Both the position numbers and the translations under genes were made by a program. From Mycolicibacterium mageritense (GTDB lineage: Bacteria > Actinomycetota > Actinomycetes > Mycobacteriales > Mycobacteriaceae), in contig NZ_AP022567.1 of NCBI RefSeq assembly GCF_010727475.1, positions 2,294,001 to 2,358,000 on the forward strand: a DNA stretch of 64,000 nt. Reading direction: 5' to 3'. Each line of letters starts with the position of its first letter. Within the stretch, counting starts at the first letter, position 1. The notes beneath the pieces are model-generated. The model was given only the letters and a program-made list of their open reading frames with translations. It made no database searches and was not told where the DNA came from. Positions 42,993 through 51,063 of the stretch are shown piece after piece.

Positions 42993-45236
42993 TCATGATG
43001 GATCCTCCGCGACGGCATCAGAGTTCAAAACACCAAGGTGCTGCCAGTAGAGCGCTTCGGTGATCGAATCCCGCAGTACGCCGGGATCACTTGCGGTGTA
43101 CGCACGATGCAACGCTGCTTCGTACATATAGTCCGCATATGCGATCATTGCCTTCAATTGCTTGGAGATGCGGGCTGGATCCTTAATCAACAGCGGTCGG
43201 AAAACCTCCATTAGGAGTTTCACCCGACGGTCCTCTGGCGGCTGCGGATCCACCGGCGCAGGCGGCAACAAATCCAGTAACCCAGAGTCCGGGATCTTCG
43301 CCAATCGCTCTGACACGTCTGGAGCGATTACGGCCAATCGCGAGCGCCCCTGCATCGATCCGTCCTCGGGAAGATCGTCAGGTTGCAACACAATCGATGC
43401 TGCGCCTGAGTCGAATCCCTTGAGTTGCTCCTCCAGCCCGATTACCACACGCAATGTCGTGTCGCGAGCCTGCGCCCACCCATGCAGCGCCAGCATCGGA
43501 TAGGTTGCCCACGTTCCGCGCTGCTGCGGGGAAATTGACTCGTCCGCGCTAGCGAACTTCACCTGCTCAGGCAGCTTGACATTTTCTGGGATGTAGGCCA
43601 AGCCATAATTATTTGCCACGACGATCGAGCCGTCTTTAGTCAATGCTGTCAGCCACATGAATCGAGGATCCTTAGGACCGACATTCAGTGCGGCGGCAAT
43701 TCGCCTCGCCACCTCGATTGGATCATGGTCTGACCTTCGCAGTGCACGCGCAGCCGCATCTCGCTCCGCACGCGCCGCCGAAACGGGTATGGGTGCGGGA
43801 GCAGCAACAGCGCTGGACGCCGCTCCTGACGCTGTCGGTGGTGGCCCAACCGGAGCACCACCCCCGGTTGAAGTCGCCGGCGCTGCGGGTGCTGGCGTTG
43901 GCGGCGCCCCTAACGGCATCCCGGTTCCAGGTGCACCGCTCATTCCTGGTGTACCCACTGGCGCTGGGCCAGCACTCGACAAGCCTCCGGTGGCCGCAGC
44001 CGGGACTGCTGAAGGAGACGATGGTGCTGTGGGCGCCGGCGAGGCGACGGGAGCCCCCGGAGACTGCGCAGGTGCGGGCGGGCCAAGCGGCTGATGCTGG
44101 GACGGCGCCGCAGTGGTCTGTGGAGGTAGAGGCGCTTGGGCGCCGGCCGCCTTAGACGCATCCTCGAACGCCTTCTGAAACTGTTCCAACGGCGTCGGCG
44201 GTGGACCAGCCAAGCCTGCGGGATGCGTTGGGGCACTCGGCGTCGACGGACTACTAGGAGAGGGGCCCGACATCGAGGGAGATGGTGCCCGCCCACCTGG
44301 AGATGGCGGACCGCCGCCAGGAGTGCCTAAGCCTGAGGCCGGAGGGCCGGAGGACGCCGGGCTGTCCACTCGCACCGGCGTTGCGGGTGCGGGCGTCGGT
44401 GGGGCGGCCTCCAACTGATCACTACCCGAACCTCCCTTTGGGGTTCTCGGATTCGACAAAGGAGTCGCAGGAGCATGCGCTGGCGGCGCAGCCTCCAACT
44501 GATCACTACCTGGACCACCCTTTGGGATCTTCGGATTGGGCGTCGGAGCAGGCGGTGGCGGCGCAGCCTCCAACTGATCACTACCAGGACCACTCCTGGG
44601 AGCCTTGCCGTCTGCTGGAGGATGTGCATCTGGCGGCGGAGCCGTGGGCATCTTGCCATCGGCGCCTGGCGTGCCTTCCGGAACCTTCAAGTTGCCAGCC
44701 AGTTCCACCGTATTGGTGGAGACGTCTTGAGTATTTGTCTTAAGGCCGGCCTCAATCTGTTCGTTCTTCCGCTTTTCCCGGGTGTCCGTTTCCCCACTCT
44801 CCCGAGATGGCGGAGATTCATTCAGTATATCCTCGCAAGCCTGTTGAACGCTTTTCGGCGAATCGCCACCCCCTTGGCTTCGCCTTGGGAATTCACCATT
44901 CGCTGTGTAATTAACAGAGTTTTTTGTTTTGACGATCGACGCCTCGATAGCATTCAGACGCTCACCGACAGCCTGCACGGCCGTCGCATTAGCCTCATGT
45001 TCGCTTATAATACTGCTAGCCTCGTCAAAAGCCGCCTGCGAACCCGTGCCCTCCCATTGGTCCATAAGGCGCCACATCTGACTGCGCGATTCCGGAACGA
45101 TTACGTCCCGAATATGATTCGCGAGATTCAAAAACTCTGTCGCCGCATTACGGATGCTGTCTTCATTCAGATCGACCCAACCGGCACCTTTTACCGACTG
45201 TCCCCCGTACTCGCTACCATCAGGTTCAATAGCCAT
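42993..45236 (-). CDS. espK: EspK, ESX-1 secretion-associated protein
   Basis: EspK delivers EspB to the ESX-1 machinery in M. marinum. The 747-residue protein has an N-terminal WxG-like helical domain (LMDQWEGTGSQAAFDEA), a long Pro/Ala/Gly linker (about 165-505) containing three tandem repeats of GSDQLEAAPP, and a folded C-terminal domain. That domain contains HDPIEVARRIAAALNVG, FMWLTALTKDGSIVVANNYG and ISKQLKAMIAYADYMYEAAL. Overall architecture and length match Rv3879c (729 residues). espB follows 165 bases downstream on the same strand. The 5' third is AT-rich compared with the core ESX-1 genes. Confidence 0.9.
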   Translation of the reverse strand: MAIEPDGSEYGGQSVKGAGWVDLNEDSIRNAATEFLNLANHIRDVIVPESRSQMWRLMDQWEGTGSQAAFDEASSIISEHEANATAVQAVGERLNAIEASIVKTKNSVNYTANGEFPRRSQGGGDSPKSVQQACEDILNESPPSRESGETDTREKRKNEQIEAGLKTNTQDVSTNTVELAGNLKVPEGTPGADGKMPTAPPPDAHPPADGKAPRSGPGSDQLEAAPPPPAPTPNPKIPKGGPGSDQLEAAPPAHAPATPLSNPRTPKGGSGSDQLEAAPPTPAPATPVRVDSPASSGPPASGLGTPGGGPPSPGGRAPSPSMSGPSPSSPSTPSAPTHPAGLAGPPPTPLEQFQKAFEDASKAAGAQAPLPPQTTAAPSQHQPLGPPAPAQSPGAPVASPAPTAPSSPSAVPAAATGGLSSAGPAPVGTPGMSGAPGTGMPLGAPPTPAPAAPATSTGGGAPVGPPPTASGAASSAVAAPAPIPVSAARAERDAAARALRRSDHDPIEVARRIAAALNVGPKDPRFMWLTALTKDGSIVVANNYGLAYIPENVKLPEQVKFASADESISPQQRGTWATYPMLALHGWAQARDTTLRVVIGLEEQLKGFDSGAASIVLQPDDLPEDGSMQGRSRLAVIAPDVSERLAKIPDSGLLDLLPPAPVDPQPPEDRRVKLLMEVFRPLLIKDPARISKQLKAMIAYADYMYEAALHRAYTASDPGVLRDSITEALYWQHLGVLNSDAVAEDPS
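44407..44600 (-). repeat. Tandem repeat inside espK
   Basis: The 20-base element GCCTCCAACTGATCACTACC (plus strand) recurs exactly at 44407, 44491 and 44566, spaced 84 and 75 bases. It encodes GSDQLEA within units of about 25-28 residues in the Pro-rich linker of EspK. Confidence 0.88.
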
Positions 45237-45287
45237 GTGCCACCCCCGCGAATGTTATTCGACAACGTCGAACCCAATCGCACACCA

Positions 45288-46547
45288 TTAATTTTCAACC
45301 GCGTCGCATGCCGATGTCACCAGATTTCCCAATTTGGTCGACACCGTCGAAAGGTAATTGTCCGCAGGGACATAGCTTGGAATGGCTGCTACGTACCCTC
45401 GCGAATATTGAGCTGAAAGCTCTGCGAAATCACGAAATGTGAAGTTGTCGCTTAGTGCACCGAAACTTTGTTGCTGATCGGCGAGTCGCATCATCGACGT
45501 TGCTGCCGCCTCAACAATCATTTTCTGCTCAGGCGACCAGTCAGTTGCAGGAATGTCTGATGAAATGCCAAGCCATGCAGCTGTTTCAGTGTCAAATTGC
45601 GTAAGAGCTGGTTGCCAATCAGCGCACGCTGTATTCTGCTCCCTGAGAAACCGTTGAGGGTTCGATGGATCTCTAACCGGTGCAACTTTGGCGGGCGCAG
45701 AAAGCGGCGGTACCAGCGGGGCACGCGCAGCCGCTGATCCATACTCTATAGCGGAACAAATATATCCGATAGTTTCAGCCGAGGCATTAGCGACTCGCAC
45801 GAGATGATTATTCTTTTGCACATAAGTTGAGATGCTGTCGGTATACGCGCGGGAATACGCGATGTGTTGCTCATATAGCTCGCGCACGACTCGGTGTGGC
45901 GTCAACTTTACTAACGGTTCCAACTGGTCGACGGCACTCCTCATCGCTTTTGCCGCCGCCTCGTATTGGGCCCGCATTTCTGGGGTCCACTCCGTAGCCG
46001 GTATAGACGGATCTCGCTTTTCCCAACCATTCTTTGTTTGCGCCGCAAGCGTGGTGAAGATAGGGCTCTGCGCAGCACATGTCGGGTCTTCGGTAATGAT
46101 CGCAACCGGCCCAGTGTCGTTGGCGCTAGCGATATCTGAGTTCGACTTGTTGCCGCCGTTGTCCTTCACCGGCGCTGCACTCGGCGGTGAACCATCAGCC
46201 TCTTTGTCCCCGCGACCCAGCACGGTCACGGTGACGGCAACGGTCACTCCGATCACCACCAGCAATGCCAGTGCACCGAGAACCCATTTCCACTTGTTAC
46301 TGCGCTTGGGCGGCACCGGCGCAGGCATCGGGTGCGGTTGTTGCCACGGCATTGGAGCTTCAGGCTGCGGCGCATAACCACTCTGGTGGCCCGCATAGCC
46401 CGTCGGTGCGTTCACATACGGCGGTTGGCCTGACTGCGGAGACTGGAACGGATCCCCCGACGGCGGCGGCGAGGGCCGCGGCCCATTCCCCGGCGCCGGC
46501 GGTCTCGGCCCATTTCCCGGTGGGGGCGGAGGCGGGGGAAGACTCAT
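45288..46547 (-). CDS. Proline-rich single-pass membrane protein of the ESX-1 locus
   Basis: This 419-residue protein has a cytoplasmic Pro/Gly-rich N-terminus (about 1-80; PPPPPPPGNGPRPPAPGNG), a single membrane helix (WVLGALALLVVIGVTVAVTV) after a KRSNKWK basic flank, and a large extracytoplasmic region. That region contains two related halves: SIPATEWTPEMRAQYEAAAK and DIPATDWSPEQKMIVEAAA, each preceded by an invariant-looking Cys and followed by YSR (HIAYSRAY, SAQYSRGY). Similar proteins occur in ESX-1 regions of fast-growing mycobacteria. The internal duplication suggests a binding domain for two equivalent partners. I know of no assigned function. Confidence 0.82.
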   Translation of the reverse strand: MSLPPPPPPPGNGPRPPAPGNGPRPSPPPSGDPFQSPQSGQPPYVNAPTGYAGHQSGYAPQPEAPMPWQQPHPMPAPVPPKRSNKWKWVLGALALLVVIGVTVAVTVTVLGRGDKEADGSPPSAAPVKDNGGNKSNSDIASANDTGPVAIITEDPTCAAQSPIFTTLAAQTKNGWEKRDPSIPATEWTPEMRAQYEAAAKAMRSAVDQLEPLVKLTPHRVVRELYEQHIAYSRAYTDSISTYVQKNNHLVRVANASAETIGYICSAIEYGSAAARAPLVPPLSAPAKVAPVRDPSNPQRFLREQNTACADWQPALTQFDTETAAWLGISSDIPATDWSPEQKMIVEAAATSMMRLADQQQSFGALSDNFTFRDFAELSAQYSRGYVAAIPSYVPADNYLSTVSTKLGNLVTSACDAVEN

Positions 46548-46605
46548 CGACGCGCCTCCACTTTCAGATCGCTGGAATCACCAGGCCTATCAATGTATTT
46601 GGCGC

Positions 46606-47361
46606 TCACAGTGCGATCTCCGGCGACTGGACGGCCTGTGTCCTGCCTGCCCCACCATCGCTCGGTCGATCGCTATGGACGGTAGTCGGTGCCCTCTCAG
46701 CTCCACCGCCCGTAGCGCCCTCCTCAGCGGCATCACGGTCGCGCTCAGGGCGTTCCGCCCTGCCCTTGTCGTCTTTGTCGGAACCATGGCCTTGCTCAGC
46801 GGATCCACCGGGCGCGCTGCCTGATTCGCCCGGCTTCTCTGCATCGGTCGCACCCGCGCCGGAAAGCCGGCCGACCTGCTGCACCATGCCCTCGGCTCCC
46901 TGCACGACGCCCTGCGGAAGCTGCCCGACCGCTCCCGCCACCTGAGTCGGGACTTGCATGGCCTGCTGTGCTACCTGCATGGGCAAGCCCATCAACTGAG
47001 CCAGCTGACTGCCCTCGCCCCCCGCGGCAACAGCGGCCGGGTTCGCCCCTCCACCCCCGCCTGCGGTCGTGCCCGCAACACCGGTCGCGGCGCCCGCAGC
47101 CTGGATTTGTTGCTGCGCGCCAGCATCAGTGTTCTGATACCTGGTTCGGGCAGCTTCGAGATTGGCAGCAAACTGCTGTTCCCGAGCGCGCGTTGCGGCC
47201 ACCTGAGCTATAACGTCGCTGGCAATCGTTGGCATGACATGCGAGACCATCACACTCATTGGATCTCCGCTCGCCTTGACATCAGGCACGTCAGGCACCG
47301 TTACCTCCGCGGGCGTCCATGTCAGCGCCGCCTCGTTGACTCGCAGATCAGGACTACTCAT
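46606..47361 (-). CDS. espJ: EspJ-like ESX-1 secreted protein
   Basis: This protein of about 251 residues resembles EspJ (Rv3878): MSSPDLRVNEAALTWTPAEV, the central PMSVMVSHVMPTIASDVIAQ and a following helical hairpin, then a Gln/Gly/Ala-rich stretch (MGLPMQVAQQAMQVPTQVAG) and an acidic, charged tail with repeated Glu/Arg. ATG 47361 is chosen because it overlaps the stop of a newly noticed 46-codon frame (TAATG). An in-frame ATG at 47379 exists but lacks that coupling. Expected to be exported through ESX-1. Confidence 0.82.
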   Translation of the reverse strand: MSSPDLRVNEAALTWTPAEVTVPDVPDVKASGDPMSVMVSHVMPTIASDVIAQVAATRAREQQFAANLEAARTRYQNTDAGAQQQIQAAGAATGVAGTTAGGGGGANPAAVAAGGEGSQLAQLMGLPMQVAQQAMQVPTQVAGAVGQLPQGVVQGAEGMVQQVGRLSGAGATDAEKPGESGSAPGGSAEQGHGSDKDDKGRAERPERDRDAAEEGATGGGAERAPTTVHSDRPSDGGAGRTQAVQSPEIAL

Positions 47362-47501
47362 TAAGGCAGCACCCTCCATCTCATCGGCCCGCGAGTGTTG
47401 TCTGACTCAACGCTTCTAGCACCGCACTGAGCAACAGACCGCCACGCAGCGATAACGAGCGACCCCACAACTAGTGACAACGCGGCGATGTTGCGTCTCA
47501 T
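47361..47501 (-). CDS. 46-residue small protein coupled to espJ
   Basis: A short frame starts at ATG 47501 behind GAGGGG and stops at TAA 47363-47361, sharing bases with the espJ ATG (TAATG). The product, MRRNIAALSLVVGSLVIAAW followed by a short polar tail, has basic residues then a single hydrophobic segment, so it is probably a membrane micropeptide or signal anchor. Start, ribosome-binding site and coupling all agree, which argues for a real gene despite its size. No homologue is known to me. Function could be in EspJ translation control or as a small ESX-1 membrane subunit. Confidence 0.6.
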   Translation of the reverse strand: MRRNIAALSLVVGSLVIAAWRSVAQCGARSVESDNTRGPMRWRVLP

Positions 47502-47732
47502 AGCCACCCCTCGACAATTCTTCAGCGAATGCTACCGGAGCACCGCAGCCCTCGACCGCACCAGTTTCAAAACCCAGCGCACATCCAATCAAGGCGCCTC
47601 ACGCCTCCGATACCAGCACTAACGCCGTGCGAACCCCCGGCAGGATGCGCGAACAGAAGCAGACGTCCTGCATGCGGCTACCCGTTCAAGAGGCGCATCA
47701 ATTCGGAGTCAGGCCTCGTGTTGCCACGCACA
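47502..47732. other. Gap upstream of the espJ unit
   Basis: About 230 bases without a supported gene, probably carrying the promoter for the 46-codon frame and espJ and the end of the lipoprotein transcript. No clear hairpin is seen. Confidence 0.45.
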
Positions 47733-48314
47733 TCAGGGCGAAGGCAGCCGACCGGGTGGCAGATCGACGACGCGCTGCATCAGAAAGCAGTCGCCGGTGA
47801 TGTTGAGGGACGCGACTTTGGCTTGGCCGAGGTTGAATTGGTAGCCGTTGCCGCTGACTTCGTAGTCGCGTCGGGCCGGATCGTCGAACAGAGACGAGCC
47901 CTTGCCCGCGCCATACTGCGTGGCCTCCTGGCGCACGATGTCGGCGGCCGTCGCGAACTCTTCGGCACTGAACGTCCGGCCGAAGACGACCGGGTCGGCC
48001 ATCGGCCGGCGCGCCACATCGCCCGCGAGCTCCTCGCACGGCAGCCCCTGCCTCTTGATGTCCAGACCGTGGGCATCGTCGCTGAACGCCCAGGTTTGGC
48101 CGGCAACGGCGGAGACAATGTGCTCGGCGATGATTTCGGCGGTGTCGTTGAGCCGAGCTCGGGCCGCCTCGTACGAGCCTTTGGCCCGCATGCTGTCGAT
48201 CAGCTTGACCGCCTCGTCGCCCTCCAATGTCTTTGACTCATAGACATTCTCAGTCATGGCGCAGCCACCCGTCATCATCAAAGTGAACACCAATACCATC
48301 CGCCGAATCACCAT
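47733..48314 (-). CDS. LppA-family lipoprotein
   Basis: This 193-residue lipoprotein matches M. tuberculosis LppA/LppB (Rv2543/Rv2544) along its length: EAVKLIDSMRAKGSYEAARA, VAGQTWAFSDDAHG, LAGDVARRPMADPVVFGRTF and NITGDCFLMQRVVDLPPGRL. The lipobox is TGGC near residue 18 after MVIRRMVLVFTLMM. ATG 48314 overlaps the stop of the upstream EspE-like hydrolase by seven bases. In M. tuberculosis lppA lies beside Rv2542, which as I recall has a related alpha/beta-hydrolase domain, so this pair is a conserved two-gene module. It may be an immunity or tethering partner of the hydrolase. Confidence 0.9.
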   Translation of the reverse strand: MVIRRMVLVFTLMMTGGCAMTENVYESKTLEGDEAVKLIDSMRAKGSYEAARARLNDTAEIIAEHIVSAVAGQTWAFSDDAHGLDIKRQGLPCEELAGDVARRPMADPVVFGRTFSAEEFATAADIVRQEATQYGAGKGSSLFDDPARRDYEVSGNGYQFNLGQAKVASLNITGDCFLMQRVVDLPPGRLPSP

Positions 48315-49828
48315 GTCAGCGGGGTCTCCTTCACCGTGAGATCCGGACGGTTCAGCAGGATCGCGGCGAGGTTGTAGCCAGCCATGCGTCGCCCGGCATC
48401 TTGGTGGTATTCGGAGTGCCCGGATGCCCCGGTCTTGGATTCGTACCCGGGAAGCGGGGTCTCGCCGGCCTCGGTTTCCAAGTGCTGGAAGCGGAACCGG
48501 AGGTGCCCGTCTTCGTTGATGATTTCGTTCGGGTCGGAGCCCCAGCCGTGGAACGGCGCCAAGGCGGCGATCGGGTTGATCGGATCGTCGATGGTCGCCA
48601 TCACGAAGAAGTTGTTGTCGTTCATGCCGAGTTCGGCCGGGGTGTCGGCCTGAAACCCCGGCGAGCCGTACATCACCACGTTGTCCACGTACCTGCTGGC
48701 CCCGTCGTGCAGCGCGATACCCGACGTCAACGAGCCGTAGGAATGCCCGAACAGGGCGGTGGTATGGCTCGGATTCTTCGACGCGGCATCGAGATCGTGC
48801 AGGAAGGAGGTCAGCTCAGGTGCTCCAGCCTGGGCAAGATCGTCGTTGTACGACGATCCCACACCAAGGTTGGGCGGCGGCTGGTACCCGACCCACGCCA
48901 CCGTCGCGATGTTCTGGCTTTCACCCGCACGTTCGGCGACATCCCGCGCTTCGTTGCGCAGCACGGCCGCTTCACTGGTCATACCTGCGATGGCCGCACG
49001 GGTCGTACCCGACACGCCTGGCACGGCGACGGATACGTGGTCGGCGGTGAATGGGTCGCCCACCGCGGTGGCCGCCGGAATCATCTGCGACGGATCAGCC
49101 GGTCTCTCCAGATACACCAGATGCGATCCGGGCGTTTCCAGGGCCCTTTCGATCGCCGTGATATCGGCCAGCCGATCGGTCTTGGCCTGCCCGTCGGGAA
49201 GCCGCTCGTACTCGGCGCGCATCTCCTGCAACAACTTACGGTTCGCGTCATCGATCTCGACGATGCTTCCCGAGGACATGTCCGTCCCGGTACCGGTCGA
49301 ACCCTCGGGCTGCAGAGGTAGAAACTCGTTGCGCCCCAATGCGCTCAGCGCTTCGTAGTCCGCCCGGATGCCGCTCACGCGTCTACCGATCTCCGACATG
49401 TCGGCGGTCGACTTCTCAAGGATGCCGCCGATGTCGGCAGTCCCACGGCGGACTATGCCGGCCAACATCGTCTGGCCGGCCAGGCTGTTCGGTACGTAGG
49501 CGACCGCGCTGACCACCCAGTCGCGGCTCACATCGAGGCGCCGACGCCCGGCCGTGACGACGTCCGCGGCGTGGCTCACCTCGATGACCATCCGCGTGTC
49601 CAACTCTGCGAGCGTGCCGTAGGCCGCCGCGTGCGCCTGGTTGGTCGCGGCGTAGGCCTGCGACGCGCCACCCTGCCAACGGGCATCGGGCGCGGCGGCC
49701 TCGACGTTGCCCTTCATCCGCTGCAACCGGGAACTCGCGTCCAATCGGGATCCGTCGTCGGGCACACCGTCACCGAAGGTTTCCCGCGCCTTCGACCACG
49801 TCGACATGTACGCGTCCAGCAGTCCCAT
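48308..49828 (-). CDS. EspE-like protein with alpha/beta-hydrolase (DUF1023) domain
   Basis: This 506-residue protein starts at ATG 49828 behind GGGGGAGG. Residues 1-150 are the same export domain as in the two large EspE-like proteins: MGLLDAYMSTWSKARETFGD, the WxG turn ARWQGGASQAYAATNQ and YGTLAELD. The C-terminal half is an alpha/beta-hydrolase of the DUF1023 type: VAWVGYQPPPNLG, nucleophile elbow ALFGHSYGSLTSG with Ser363, MYGSPG, and a late GHSEYH likely supplying the His. It is coupled to the LppA-like lipoprotein. This is therefore an ESX-1-type export domain fused to an enzyme, probably a lipase or esterase acting outside the cytoplasm. Confidence 0.88.
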   Translation of the reverse strand: MGLLDAYMSTWSKARETFGDGVPDDGSRLDASSRLQRMKGNVEAAAPDARWQGGASQAYAATNQAHAAAYGTLAELDTRMVIEVSHAADVVTAGRRRLDVSRDWVVSAVAYVPNSLAGQTMLAGIVRRGTADIGGILEKSTADMSEIGRRVSGIRADYEALSALGRNEFLPLQPEGSTGTGTDMSSGSIVEIDDANRKLLQEMRAEYERLPDGQAKTDRLADITAIERALETPGSHLVYLERPADPSQMIPAATAVGDPFTADHVSVAVPGVSGTTRAAIAGMTSEAAVLRNEARDVAERAGESQNIATVAWVGYQPPPNLGVGSSYNDDLAQAGAPELTSFLHDLDAASKNPSHTTALFGHSYGSLTSGIALHDGASRYVDNVVMYGSPGFQADTPAELGMNDNNFFVMATIDDPINPIAALAPFHGWGSDPNEIINEDGHLRFRFQHLETEAGETPLPGYESKTGASGHSEYHQDAGRRMAGYNLAAILLNRPDLTVKETPLTW

Positions 49829-49855
49829 CGAGCCTCCCCCAAGACCGTTGCTTGG

Positions 49856-49865
49856 AGTATCGCAG
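49856..49865 (-). promoter_or_regulatory. Conserved promoter-like element of the EspE-like genes
   Basis: CTGCGATACT on the minus strand, 27 bases before the hydrolase start, matches CTGAGATACT before EspE-like A (37671-37680) and B (33813-33822). TGNGATACT resembles an extended -10 element. Confidence 0.5.
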
Positions 49866-49961
49866 TGGTTGGGGCGGCACGAACGCACAGAATTGCCGTC
49901 TGGATCTCGGCCGGGCGAGATTTAGGATTGGTTCGCTACTCAGTGATCGAAAGGGCGCCTG

Positions 49962-50735
49962 ATGACCGAACTGCGGACCAATGGCAGCGTCGTTAATGGA
50001 TTAGGCCAGCAGCACATCGACAACATCAGTGGCTTCGTCACCGACGCGCCCGACCTGAGTGGTCTGCTGAACAGCCACGGCGTGATCGGCAACCCGACCG
50101 ACTTCGGCGGCGCCTACGAGGCCCGCGCCAACGCGATGAAGGCCACCAAGGCGGCGTCGGAGAAAATGTCCGACCTGCTCAGCCAGGCCGCTGCGGCCTA
50201 CGACCGCGGAGACGTCGAGGCGGCGCGCAAGCTGAGGGCCCAGGCGGATCAGATCGAGGGCAAGGGCGGCCCCGGCTCGCCGTCCGCGGGCGGGCCCGGT
50301 GGGCAGGACGGCGGATCGCAGGCCGCCGGTCAGATCATGGGCCAGTTCAGCCAATTGGCGGGCCAGGTGGTGCAAGGTGTCACGCAACCCGTCCAAGGCA
50401 TCATGCAGGGTGTCTCACAGATGCCCCAGCAGGTCTTCCAAGGGGTCCAGGGCATCGTCCAGACGGCCACGCAAGCTGGTTCCGGCGCAACGGATGCCGC
50501 GGCCAAGGCCGCGGCATCGGGTCCGAGCGCCCCGGCCGGCGCAGGAGCTCCGGCAGGCCCGGGTGCCCCGGCGGGGCAGGGTGCCCAGCCCGGCGCAGGC
50601 GCACCGAGCGGCGGTGAGAAGGCACCCGCAGGCATCATGAGTGAGGAACGGATGCGCGAAATCCAAGGCCTCCCGATCCACCCCGAGGGGACGGATCGCA
50701 TGACCGACAACAGCAAGTCCGAGCGGGATCTCTGA
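49962..50735 (+). CDS. ESX-1 secretion-associated protein, EspJ/ESPC-like
   Basis: This 257-residue protein has a helical N-terminal domain (VNGLGQQHIDNISGFVTDAP, NPTDFGGAYEARANAMKATK) and a charged helix with AAYDRGDVEAARKLRAQADQ. A Gln/Met/Val-rich amphipathic stretch follows (QVVQGVTQPVQGIMQGVSQ) and then a Pro/Ala/Gly-rich tail. The amphipathic stretch resembles the one in EspJ at 46606-47361. It is divergent from the hydrolase and convergent with the small protein at 50744. It is probably exported by ESX-1. I cannot assign a known Esp name. Confidence 0.75.
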   Translation: MTELRTNGSVVNGLGQQHIDNISGFVTDAPDLSGLLNSHGVIGNPTDFGGAYEARANAMKATKAASEKMSDLLSQAAAAYDRGDVEAARKLRAQADQIEGKGGPGSPSAGGPGGQDGGSQAAGQIMGQFSQLAGQVVQGVTQPVQGIMQGVSQMPQQVFQGVQGIVQTATQAGSGATDAAAKAAASGPSAPAGAGAPAGPGAPAGQGAQPGAGAPSGGEKAPAGIMSEERMREIQGLPIHPEGTDRMTDNSKSERDL

Positions 50736-50743
50736 GCGGACTA

Positions 50744-51043
50744 TCAGCCCGGGTGAACCGAGGCGATCTCGCTGGCAGACGCTTGGTCGCGGCCCACGTA
50801 ATTGGTAGCGGCGCTGGTGATTCCACCCGCATAATCGTTGACCGTCGTCGCCATCTGGGACTTCTGATCGGCGAGGGTTGCCGACGCGGATCGGCATGCG
50901 TCGGCCGACTTCAGCTGGCCCACTGATCCACCGGCGGAGGCGAGCGGTGCCTCAACGGCCAGCGCCGAGATGCTGGAGCCGGCCGAAGTCAGCTGCGCGC
51001 CCGCCCCTTTCAGCTGTTCCGGGTCGACCCGCAGCTCACCCAT
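50744..51043 (-). CDS. ESPC/WXG100-like small ESX-1-associated protein
   Basis: This 99-residue helical protein (MGELRVDPEQLKGAGAQLTS...) has the ESPC-family opening in which a short strand-like LRVDPEQL precedes two helices, with YAGGITSAATNY near the end. It lies 20 bases upstream of nothing else on its strand and directly after eccD1. Such proteins are typical partners or substrates in ESX-1 loci. The product is a likely half of a helical pair; the partner could be the adjacent convergent gene product. Function unknown. Confidence 0.8.
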   Translation of the reverse strand: MGELRVDPEQLKGAGAQLTSAGSSISALAVEAPLASAGGSVGQLKSADACRSASATLADQKSQMATTVNDYAGGITSAATNYVGRDQASASEIASVHPG

Positions 51044-51063
51044 GACAGCCCCTCTCCGAGAGC

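Noticed and set aside
44407..44600. CRISPR-like direct repeats
   Set aside because: Only three repeats, in frame inside espK and encoding a protein repeat; spacers are related to each other and no cas genes are present.
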